Assembly: GCA_015657535.1 (NCBI GenBank)
Contig: JADHZB010000371.1
Location: 1-31,469, forward strand
Reading direction: 5' to 3'
Source of the DNA: Nephromyces sp. MM_2019
Taxonomy: Eukaryota > Apicomplexa > Aconoidasida > Nephromycida
Length of the DNA: 31,469 nucleotides
Below the pieces are notes generated by a model, which was given only the letters and a program-made list of their open reading frames with translations, was not told the origin of the DNA and searched no databases. Below are positions 20,995-31,469 of this stretch, piece after piece; position 1 is the first letter of the stretch, and each line of letters opens with the position of its first letter. The translations under genes were made by a program, and so were the position numbers.

Positions 20995-23900
20995 TTATTT
21001 TATTTGAGACATTTGATTATCCTTTTTTGATCTCCAAAACCATCTAAGTTTGAGTAAATTAATAAACACATAATTTGTTAGATATATATTTGTTTATACT
21101 TATATATGTGTGTGTATGTGTATGTTTATTTAATGTATGCTTATGATTAAATTACCTTATAGGTGTACCCTCAAATCCAAATGATTTCCTTAGAGTTTCT
21201 TCCATATAAACTTTCATATCTTTATTAAATAAATTATGATTGTTACAAAAACTAACAAATGTAGGGGGTGAAGTAGATACCTGTCATATAAGCGTATATG
21301 TAGGTGTGTAAATACCAATATTTATTACAAATAATTCTTGAAAAATGTAATAAATTAGGAAATAAATTATATAAATATATACATATATATATACTTGAGT
21401 TGAGTAATATATTTTGGGTGATTTTTTGAGGGTTTGAGATCTTAAATTATAAAAATTAATTGCATCTGCTATAACTTCATTGATTAAGGGTGTTTTCAAT
21501 CGACGAGAAAACTGTTGAAAAAGTATATAATTATATATATGTATATATATGTGCTACCTTATATTCAATTATATAAACGTTTATATATATGCGAATGATA
21601 TTTTTGATTAAAGTATAAGTATACAATATATAGATATTTGAATAGTATTTTGAATAAAATGCTTGATATCAAAAAGAACGCCTATGTGCTTGCGTGTATT
21701 TATAATTATCTAAATAATATATATATATATATATTCTAATTACTTGGAAGTACACATCTTGGGCTGTTTGGAAAATGTTATTCATCCTCAGTTTATTTTT
21801 TGCAGATACAAATAAAATAGGTGACCATTTAACAGGTGGAAGTAATAATTTTAATGATTCTTCAGTCTATAATACAGTGTGTTTAAATAATACAGACTCA
21901 GATATAAGATGATTATAATTATATAGATAAACATATATATTTATAAATATAGATATATAATCCAACGTGTATATCATAGATTATGTACGCTCATATAGAT
22001 ATATATAAATATGTAAATATAAGTGTGTGTAGTGAATCCAAGGCAATTTTTTTACTTTTTTGAGTGTATTTAAATCCTTTTCAAGTATATCCCACTTATT
22101 ACAAGTTATAATACATGCCCTTCCTGCATTACTTATTGCTTGGGCTAATTGTATTTCCAATTTCATAACACCTTGGGTAGCATCAATGACTAATAAGCAC
22201 ACATCTGCTTGTTCAATAGCCTTTATAAAAATTTACGTATATGTGTAAAATATATATACAGATGTAAATATATATATATGTGTTATGTGTGTGTCCTATT
22301 ATGTTTTTTTATATATATGTTTGTATATAGATCAAATAGATGTTCAAATAAATATATGCGTGTGGTGATGCATATCAATATATAAATATATGTATAATGG
22401 CTCTTAAAAAGAATTTTTAAGTACAAAGTATATACTGCTTATAAAGCTAAAATAAAAATGCTTTTTCTTAAAGATATTCTAAACTTATAGTATATTAATA
22501 TATAATATAAACTATATGGCCAGTTCTTATAAAATAAATATAATAGATTTAATATTCAATCTATGTGTGTACATAAATACAATCATTTGAGGTGATAATC
22601 AATCTATACTTTTATTTTAATAATCACACACATAAATATATATAACCTTTAATGAGCGATGTATAGAAAAGAAATTAACGCCATTCATGGTTTTCAGTGT
22701 GCTTTTCTTAAATAAACCAGCCGTGTCGGTAAGTGTAAACTGTGTACCATCTGATATATATATATATATATATATTTACATGGATATGTGTGTTTGCTTT
22801 GCGGTAATATAAATATACAGGTCTTTTATCAAAATAAGTGGCCTAAATTTGAGCACAAAAATGTAAATATAGAGCAATGGCTATACATTTATATATCCTT
22901 GTTTATTTATAAAGTGTTGAAATTGGGTATATATTGAATTGGAGCTTTATTAAGTTGTAATATATTCACAAACACACAATTTCATATATATATGTTTGTA
23001 TATATATATATTACTAAAGTTAGTCGGAACATCCACTGTATCACGTGTTGTTGATATCTCAGGGCTAATTATACAACGGTTAGAATCAGTTAATGCGTTG
23101 ATAAGCGATGATTTTCCTACATTGGGCCTGTGTTTGGAAAGTGATGGATTTTTTAAATGTAAATGTGTATGTAGATTTGCAAATTTGTTTGTAACTTTAT
23201 ATATTTAAAAAAAAAATAAGCGTTACCTTCCAATTAAAGCTATACGTATTGGCTTGGAAATTGTTAAGTTATGGTTATCCGAATATGTTTTTGTAATATT
23301 TAGGGTATTTACACAGCTGATTTGTGTTGGGGAATAGTTATTTAAGATTTATCAAGTTAGGTTGTCAAATTTATATATTAGTATGTCTATAGGATTATAA
23401 TATATGCATTCAGACAAATCTAATAAATAGGCATACTTCATATAGAAATCTATGTACACCTATATGAAGTAAATTTCATCAAATGAACCCCTCCTCAGAC
23501 ATACAGCTTTTAGAATCGAAGTGCATAGGTTAAACATTATATATTAGAGTGATTAATATCAATTCAGTATAGAATTAAATAATTTTATTACAATTCAAGA
23601 AGATCTGTAAGGCCAGTTTTATGGATAGCGCTTACAAAGTAGGGCGTGCCAAAGCCTAATTTACAGTAATCCTACAAAATAATGAAAAAAATTATTGACT
23701 ATAATATTTGCTTATAGAAGTTAAAGTGAGTTTTATTGATGAATATTTTTAGTCAGATAAATAATGTGTGCATGAATTCATTTGAAATAAATTTTCTATT
23801 CATGATATACACTTTTAGGATATTACACTAGCAAAATCGGGAGGTCCAGGTTTGTCGCACTTATTTACACACAAAACAATCGGTTTTCTGAGCTTCCTAA

Positions 23901-24820
23901 GGTAAATTGCTAATTTCTCATCGTCAGGGTGAACTCCTGCCTAGAATATATAGAATTATAGAGGTCAAAATTTATACAAGAATAGTAATGAATCTTTAGT
24001 GAGGGATCTTATCTTGTGTATAACTTACTTGGCTATCCACAATGAATAAGAGTAAGTTTGCTTCATCTATAGCAACCTCAGTTTGGTTCCTTATTTCATC
24101 CTGAAGGGATAACAAAAGTTAGTGGTTGATTTTATTATTTTTAATTTAGTTTCATTAATCACTGGTTAATTTTTTTTTATGGTTTATGTAGTAGGGTAAT
24201 ACCTTATATTCTATTTCTTCATCTCCTTTTCTATTATCCAGTACTAAACCACCGGTATCTACAACTTGGAAAGCCTTGTTTTCATGATTCACTGTATGAT
24301 ATCTTCGGTCCCTAATTGTTGTGATATTTATCAAGAATGCAATAAGTAGTATAAATCATTAATTAAATTTGTCGAAATTGTTTACCGTGTAACACCTGGA
24401 GAGTCCGCAACTATAGCCCCGAAACGAAACTTTAGATCGATACATTGTAGATGTTAATGAAATTAATTATTAAAGATTCAAATTGAAAAAGAAGCGGTAA
24501 GAGCTGTCTATTATTTCTCAAAATCAAACTTTAAAAGCTCTATTAACAAGCAATTTCGAGTGTTATTTAACCTGGTTTGTTAGGCGATTGAATAGTGTAG
24601 ATTTTCCGACATTAGGTCTTCCAACAAATGCAATTTTCGGAATAAATAAATCATTTGGAGCTACATTTTTATTATTTATATCTCTGTAGCTATCTTTTGC
24701 CAAAAATCCATGGGTTTGAGTGCAAAGTTGCTCAGACTTGTATACGCTCTGCCTCAAATGTGAGGATCTTAACTTATCAATAAATATTGTAGAGCTGTTT
24801 ATGAGATTAAGAGTTAATAA
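20995..24820 (-). CDS. der: GTPase Der/EngA, plastid-type, 14 visible exons (5' end incomplete)
   Basis: Der is a double GTPase that acts in maturation of the large subunit of bacterial-type ribosomes; in eukaryotes it is expected in plastids. Exons (5' to 3'): to 24572, 24429-24386, 24311-24203, 24100-24029, 23940-23827, 23671-23592, 23316-23227, 23127-23015, 22750-22647, 22220-22056, 21866-21744, 21511-21395, 21280-21156, 21043-20995. All phases agree. G domain 1 has [26 protein letters not shown] and SAI; G domain 2 has [25 protein letters not shown] and SAK. The KH-like C-terminus keeps KIYYSTQ and [12 protein letters not shown]. The frame gives 496 residues from a TTG at 24757; bacterial Der is about 440-490. 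There is no ATG in the first visible exon (open to about 24820), so an upstream exon with the start, and probably a targeting peptide, is missing from this model. The last exon is only 49 nt; reading through its donor would instead stop right after GTPIR. Confidence 0.93.
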
Positions 24821-24829
24821 TACTATGTT

Positions 24830-27800
24830 TTAGATACAAATGGAATTCTTTATGAATTATTGATGCACACCAAGCTAATACCTATATTTTGAAGGTAATT
24901 ATTTACAATTAGTCACTGCTAAAAAAGTACCTGATGAACAGGGGAGATTCGAGCCTATTATTATGGTCTAGCATTGACTGGAATTTTCTCTGGATAAAAT
25001 TTTAGGAACATTATCATTAAGATTATATGAAGATTATTTCATTTTTGTTTGCTATGTATTGTGTTGGCTTGTGTTAGGTTGGCCACTGTTAATGTTTTAA
25101 CATTATATAGGAATATATAATGGCTTTGAGCTATGTGTTTAAAGTTATTTTTTGACTTACAGATTCTATCTTACTGGAGTGAAAAATATCCACGTTTATG
25201 AGCAGTTGTATGTGTATAAAAGCACACCACAATGCTGAGTATTGAAGTATACTCATTTGATTGCTATAAGCTGCATAATTCTTTTATATCAACGACTATT
25301 CTCTCATCAGAGTATCTGAATGCAATGTGTAGACCATAAGGACTTGATTTTTAAAGTTTGGTTTAAGCTTCGTTATACTCTAGCGCTATAGATAGGCTAA
25401 CTTTAATCAAATTTAGGAGTGTTAGAATATAATGTAATAATTGATAGCCTTGTTTATATACTAAATGCTAAAAGGAATTTCCAAAGTAGAACTATTAGAT
25501 AATATGATTTACATATCTCGGGCTGTCTTTATGTATTTAAACAGGGAGAGATTTTTAGAATGTGTTCACTGTTTGACTCATTGTAATGTGTGTTAACAAA
25601 TTTCAAATCTTAACAAGTGGTCTCATACTATTTAGGATAGATTTAGATTAAAAATTGGTTTTTATTTGGGGCATTGTAAATTAAATGTTGTTAATGAGTA
25701 CACCTTTAATTTTACCAATCTGAAGCGCATTGAGTAAGCATTTTATACAAAAATCTATTTAATAACAGGTCCAACAAAACGCTTGTTTAAAAGTGATAGC
25801 ATATTTCAACTCTTATCATTTGTGCACACATCGGGGGAATAGTTGTATAGTACCAGGTATAATAAGTTCCTAACTGGATATGTTTGAAAAATTTATTAGC
25901 AAAGTTATAAATTTCTGTGAGTCGATATCATTTTAACTAGATACTAAGAAAGAAAGAAAGAGGAAACGATCGTTTACAATTGTCCATTGATTCATAAGAG
26001 CTCACAGTTTCAGCAAATTTGAAATAATTTGATGTTTTGTCATTTAATAGCATAGGAAAATTTAGTATTGCAATAAGATTATGCCTAATTTACCAAGTAT
26101 TAGGAACTATTTTTAAGTTAAATTTCAGGAGTTAGCATCAGTTGTGTTGTCTTGACTTAGAAAATTCAATTCAAATCCTTATAAAATTTGTTTTGTTGGG
26201 TAATGAAATAGGTCAGTGGAAGGGAAAGTTTATTCATTCCCATAAATCATTGCTGAAAAAGAAAGAGTTGTAAATAATTATTCCATACTTAAATTGAACA
26301 AAGTAAACAAAGAAGTGTTATTCAACATTGTGAAAAACAATAATAATTATGAGCTTAAAGTTTCAAGAATAATTACTCTAATTATTTCAAGATATAACAA
26401 CATTCAAAAATCTAAACAATATTTTATAAAATTTATTAAAGATAATAAAAACGTTTACTTGTCATGCTATTAAAATACAAGCTGACTCGATTCAAAACCA
26501 AACTAATTTATTTATAAAGTTAAAAAAGATGTTATACTACAATGCTTCGAAAATTAAACACCTTTTTGACACCTAATAGCATTTATATGTATTTGATAAT
26601 AAATCCTTGTCATGATCCACTTTTACTGATTGAGGAAATAAATAATTAACAAATTCTAATATGTAAAGAAAAATTGTTAAGAAATCGGAAACATTGAATT
26701 TTATGGGTAAAGAAATACCTGAAAAAAATTAAAATATTCAAAGTAAAACATGATTATATGTAATAATTAAAAACCTAACAATTTCAACAAATTTTATAGA
26801 AATTTCTTTGTTGAAATCTCCTATTAACTTTACCCTAAACCCTAAACCCTAAACCCTAAATTTCATTTTTATGTAAAACTCTTAAGCTCTTTTAATTATA
26901 ACATATCGAGTTTTTTATCGAAACTGAAGGTAAGTATCACAAATCTAGTTGAAACATTATTCACACACTGTTGATAAAGTAGTCCAATATTTAAACATTT
27001 AAGCTAAAGTGTGATAACACTCATTCACTTATATGTTACTTGGATAAAAAGTAATGATAATTCTTTTCTTGTCTAGTAGTTGATCTGATTGTAATTCTCA
27101 TACGCTATTTAGGTAATCTAGGTACAGCTTTCTTTCTTCATAAAGGCTTTATTTACTATTCTTATTAAATGCAGTCTACCCATTTAGTTATTGAGCCGAA
27201 ACTTTTAGAAAATTAGATCTCTAACTTCTCCATTTCAAGACACACCTATGCATTTCGTCTACGCGAAACGCTGATTAATTTTAAATATATGTAACAAAAG
27301 TACAAGTTTGTTTTGGTATATAGTGTAGGTACAATTAAATCTGAGATCAAACCATGAATATAAATAATCAATTAAACGCTATAAAAACTTGTCAGGTTAC
27401 TATTTGAACCCATTTCCCAAAAGTCACCCCTTAAGTTTGATATTATTATTTATGACCGGAATCTTCCCTTTAAGTTAGGAATGGCTTACATAATAACTTC
27501 GCATACACTATGAATGCCTAAGATACTAAAACAGTGGACGCAAATAAGCAAATATTTTATTTCGTAAAAAATTTAGCTAGCAACACGACGAATAATTTGC
27601 ATTCACGCGTGGTAACTAAACACATATCCTGTTACTCATTCATTTAATAGCCAAATGAAATCTTATTTGTATTAAAATATAATCATTGCTAACTTTGGTT
27701 AACTGAACTAAACATCGAATTGTTAACTGTATAATTATTAATTTTTATGATGATATTTCCATCAAATAAATACATAAAATTTAATTAGCTGCTAAAACAC

Positions 27801-27969
27801 CTCTCTACGGGGGCAGATTATAGCCATAGTCGTATTACTTTATACTCTATCAATTCCTTAAAACATATCAATATTTGGATCGATTTAAATACATAAACCT
27901 TATAACAATTTATTCACCTTCTTTCCAATCTGTTATCACTCATCAACTCAAACTCCTCTCCTTAATAAG
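24830..27969. other. Divergent spacer between Der and CCT3, plain AT-rich
   Basis: This 3.1-kb region has no long open frame and, unlike the other spacers, almost no CA/TG or TA microsatellites. It must contain the unseen first exon(s) of Der on the minus strand and the promoters of both genes. The only distinct element is the CCCTAAA array at 26833-26860. A pyrimidine-rich stretch (27900-27965) precedes the CCT3 start and may be its leader. I find no tRNA or other RNA gene. Confidence 0.6.
26833..26860. repeat. Interstitial telomere-type repeat, 4 x CCCTAAA
   Basis: Four perfect tandem copies of CCCTAAA (TTTAGGG on the minus strand) occur with no partial decay, flanked by AT-rich DNA. TTTAGGG is the telomere unit of plants and of several alveolates including many apicomplexans. 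Being internal, it may be a repaired break, an old chromosome fusion, or a telo-box-like factor site 1.1 kb upstream of CCT3. Confidence 0.9.
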
Positions 27970-30900
27970 ATGAACAAGCAAAAGTCACCAGTTCTTGTCC
28001 TTCGTCAAAATACGAAGCGAGAGACTGGGAGGAAAGCTCAATTCGCTAACATACAGGTAAAGATATTTCCTATTGACTTCAAAACACCCAATTACCATCT
28101 AATTAGCTCTACTTATTAAGTTGATCTATTTATTCAAGGATTAGAACAATAATTACTTTGCTTATCTTTTGATTTTTCTTTGTCATTATGTAACCTACTT
28201 AGGCTGGGAAGACAATCTCAGATATAGTTCGTACTACCCTTGGGCCTAAGTCCATGCTCAAAATGTTACTCGATCCAATGGGAGGTATAGTAATGACAAA
28301 CGATGGCAATGCAATCCTCAGAGAGGTAGAATACTTAACTATTTAGATCATACACAATATTATTTTTCACTAAGACAAGATTCCTGCTTACTTTAAGCCT
28401 CATATGATAATCTAATTTTTAGAAACAAATTTTAGTCATTCTAAAATATAGTTACTAATGATCATTACTTTTTCCATTACCTCAGCTTGATGTTATGCAC
28501 CCTGCTGCTAAATCTATTATTGAATTAAGCCGATCACAAGATGAAGAAGTCGGTGATGGTACTACTTCAGTCGTTGTACTAGCTGGTAATTTTAGAATAA
28601 TTTCTAGCTTTGCTAGGATAAACCAAATTAACTACTTATTAATAAAATATTACAACTAATTCATAAAACTAAATATCCTATCTCAACTTTCCAGGTGAAA
28701 TTTTAGCACTTTCTGAACCTTTTTTGAAACAACAAATTCACCCAACTGTGATTGTGAATGGGTATATGAAAGCACTTCAAGATGCCATTACTATTATGGA
28801 AGGATTTTCTACTCAGCTTGATATTACTAATGTTTCGGCTATATACCCTGTCATCGCCTCATGTAAGCTTTATAGACGAGTCTAGCTATACTTTAAAGAA
28901 AGGAATTCAAACTATGCTTAATAATTATTTTGGTACAGGTTTGGATACCAAATTTTCAAATCGATGGGGAGAGCTTATCACAAAATTGGCTGTTGAAGCT
29001 GCCAAAACTGTAACTGTCGAAATGCCAAACGGCAAAGTAGACATTGATATAAAAGTAACTTTAAAATAATTCATTTCATTTCAATTCATATTTACTGTTA
29101 CTACTATCCTTGCTTCCAAAACTTATTTTAAATGCTTATAACAAATTATTTTATTTCGCAATTTTCAGCGATATGCTAAAGTTGAAAAAATTCCTGGAGG
29201 AGAAATTACTGATTCTTGTATGTTTAAGACATCACTTAACAACCTAAATTTTAGCGTGTCCTCATAATATATCTATTATGTTGACTTAATTGATCATATA
29301 TCCCTCTAAACTCTAATTCAGGCATCCTATCTGGAGTTATGTTGAATAAAGATGTAACTCATGCAAATATGAGAAGATATATAGAAAACCCTAAAGTAAG
29401 AGATAGATTCATTTACATAATTAAAATCAAATAAATCTAAGAAAGGCAGGAATAGTTATCCAAGATTCTTGCTTACCTATATTTATGGACTTGTACAGAT
29501 TTTACTATTGGATTGCACTTTGGAATATAAAAAAGGAGAGAGTCAACTAAATGTTGAAATCACAAAGGAAGAGGACTGGACTAAGTTATTAGAACAAGAA
29601 GAGATAGAGGTCCAAAAAATGTGTGAATCTATTATTAGGTCCGGTTGCAATGTTGTTGTTACCGAAAAAGGTAAGCATAAAAATTCCAACAATATAATTT
29701 ATCATATCTCTTTTAATTAGCTCAAGCTGACATAAAATTTGCTTCAAATATATAAATTATACCTATATCTTGTAAATATATCTACTTGATATATTTTTAA
29801 ACTCAATTATATTAATTTCAAATTTTTAGGTGTATCCGACTTGGCACAACACTTCTTATTAAAGGCAGGTATTAGTGTTGTAAGACGGGTCCGAAAGTCT
29901 GATAACAATAGGATCGCAAGAGCATCCGGGGCAATAATTGTTAACCGAACTGAAGAGGTCTCTTCTATAGACCTGGGCCTAGACTGTGGACTATTCGAAG
30001 TGAAATTGATTGGTATGCGTTCAATAATGAAAATGAGTTAATGAATTTCCTACATGGTGTATATACACATATATAAATATATATATATATATTCATCACA
30101 CTACTTTGTAGGGGATGAGTATTTTACATTTTTTACAAAATGTACTAAACCCAAAGCATGCACTATAATGCTTCGTGGTGCCTCCAAAGATGTCCTCAAC
30201 GAAGTTGAAAGGTACAAAAGCATCCTTAAAAAGTTTGATTAAAATAATTTATTGACGATTATTTAATTATTATTTTCAGAAACCTGTCTGATGCAATGAA
30301 CATTGCTAGAAATATCTTATTAAAACCTAAATTATTACCTGGTGGCGGTGCTACTGAAATGGAAATCTCTGCTCGTTTGAGCGAAATATCAAAAGGTGCC
30401 ATATTTTTCATATCCCTTTACAGCATTCATCTTATATTAGTTTATAACCATAAGTTGAGAAGAAACTTGAAACTTCTCAAATATGAGAGAGCTACAAAAA
30501 ATTTACTTTTATTACTCATTATAACTTCTAACATTTTTACATTTAAATTTTCTATGAAGACATTTTTTATAATATAACATTTTAGACTACTTTTAAAGGC
30601 TTAATAAACTTCATATCACTTCACAGGAATTAAAGGGACCCACCAGTGGCCATATAAAGCTATTTCTACTGCTTTAGAAATTATTCCTCGCACACTTGCT
30701 CAAAACTCTGGAGCCAACGTTGGTAAGACCAGATCCAGAATCTTTCTCAAGCTTGATAAACTATCAACTCTTGAGCTATAGCTCAAATAAACACCAATAA
30801 ATTAAAATTCTTCATTTATCATTGTTAGTTAAAACTATGACGGACCTTCGTTCAAGACATTCAAAACAGGGTCAAGGAGTCTCCATGGGAATTGATGGAA

Positions 30901-31273
30901 ACACAGGTTTGAAATCTTTTACATTAGAAAAAATTACCACTATTGTGGCCACCTCGTTATTCTTAGGTAATGTTGTTGATGTGACGGAATATGGAATATT
31001 GGATACATTTGCTGTCAAGGAGCAGATATTGAAAACAGCTATTGAATCGGTAACACTTCTATAATTACATTTGATTCAATTGATGAGCTTTGTACAAAAA
31101 TTACCTAGAAGTAAATTAAATTTTCAAAACAATTTTGATATAATCTATAGGCTTCAATGCTTCTGAGAATTGATGATGTTTTATCTGGTATAACAAACAA
31201 AGATAAATCAAATGGCCAAGGCCCAGCAGAAGAAACCGGCCCAGAGCAGTTTGGAGATTCACGTGATGGATAA
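27970..31273 (+). CDS. CCT3: T-complex protein 1 subunit gamma, 15 exons
   Basis: This is one of eight subunits of the cytosolic chaperonin CCT/TRiC, which folds actin, tubulin and other proteins using ATP. Exons: 27970-28056, 28203-28325, 28486-28585, 28695-28831, 28881-29054, 29169-29217, 29322-29395, 29499-29670, 29830-30012, 30112-30211, 30280-30395, 30627-30722, 30829-30906, 30967-31049, 31151-31273. Phases agree throughout, giving 564 residues (human 545). Diagnostic motifs: [18 protein letters not shown] at the N-terminus, [18 protein letters not shown] (40-57), [33 protein letters not shown] with the ATP-site GDGTT at 93-97, [68 protein letters not shown] and [10 protein letters not shown]. 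These identify gamma rather than another CCT subunit. A small insertion (MLNNYFGTG) precedes [11 protein letters not shown]. The intron at 28832-28880 is inferred from family alignment. The complete gene lies inside the window, ending in TAA. Confidence 0.96.
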
Positions 31274-31469
31274 ATAATAACCAAAGAAGATTGAAAAATT
31301 TAAGTTCTATTTTAGAAAGTGCATTGAATTGCATAATACAATTAGATCTAATTGACCTTATAATTAAAACAGTTTAGATATTTAACAAAGTTTCAACCGA
31401 TCAATTTAACTCATTTGATATACTGAAAATTCCCTCATATATTTCCCTGACATCTACCTTGAAGTCTCA
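31274..31469. other. 3' flank of CCT3
   Basis: This is 196 bp of AT-rich DNA after the CCT3 stop. A 72-codon minus-strand frame at 31116-31334 overlaps the last CCT3 exon in antisense and is not supported. No further gene begins before the window ends. Confidence 0.5.

Noticed and set aside
22060..22248. Plus-strand frame opposite Der
   Set aside because: It is the antisense shadow of Der exon 10, which carries NKWD in the sense direction.
20995..24820. Bacterial contamination as the source of Der
   Set aside because: The gene is interrupted by at least 13 GT-AG introns with consistent phases, so it is a native nuclear gene.
24830..27969. tRNA or other RNA gene in the Der-CCT3 spacer
   Set aside because: I looked for T-loop-like GGTTC/GAACC segments with pairing arms; the few candidates (near 24950 and 27400) lack an acceptor stem.

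Overview
The window is nuclear DNA from an AT-rich, intron-rich eukaryote. Reading across splice junctions gives six protein genes. Three are identified with confidence: the DNA polymerase delta small subunit (POLD2), a plastid/bacterial-type double GTPase Der (EngA), and the gamma subunit of the cytosolic chaperonin CCT/TRiC (CCT3). Three others are clear genes that I cannot name: a 340-residue membrane protein, a 657-residue two-exon protein and a protein of about 409 residues. TAA, TAG and TGA all serve as stops, so the code looks standard. A cyanobacterial-looking Der in an intron-rich nuclear gene suggests a plastid or relict plastid. Together with low GC, CCCTAAA telomere-type repeats and small introns, an apicomplexan or related alveolate is my best guess; this is inference, and the taxon is uncertain.

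Layout: 1-4054 is gene-free TG/TA-rich repeat DNA. 5077-4055 (-) is the membrane protein. 5078-9751 is a long divergent spacer with decayed tandem arrays. 9752-13995 (+) is POLD2 in 11 exons. 16684-14326 (-) is the 657-residue protein. 16685-19540 is a second divergent spacer. 19541-20770 (+) is the 409-residue protein. About 24820-20995 (-) is Der in 14 visible exons, with the true N-terminus not found. 24830-27969 is a third divergent spacer holding four perfect CCCTAAA units. 27970-31273 (+) is CCT3 in 15 exons. The strands alternate strictly (-,+,-,+,-,+): convergent gene ends lie 224-330 bp apart, whereas divergent starts are 2.9-4.7 kb apart.

Two large-scale patterns stand out. First, from 1 to about 23 kb the DNA is full of CA/TG and TA tracts, with CA lying mostly on the sense strand of each gene and its flanks and the sign switching in the middle of divergent spacers. 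Second, this repeat 'dialect' stops inside the Der gene near 23.0 kb; the rest of Der, the spacer and CCT3 are plain AT-rich. Several of the CA/TG stretches are decayed tandem arrays with fixed periods (20, 22, 25 and about 34 bp). The three named genes serve unrelated housekeeping jobs (DNA replication, organelle ribosome assembly, protein folding), so the window shows no operon-like system.
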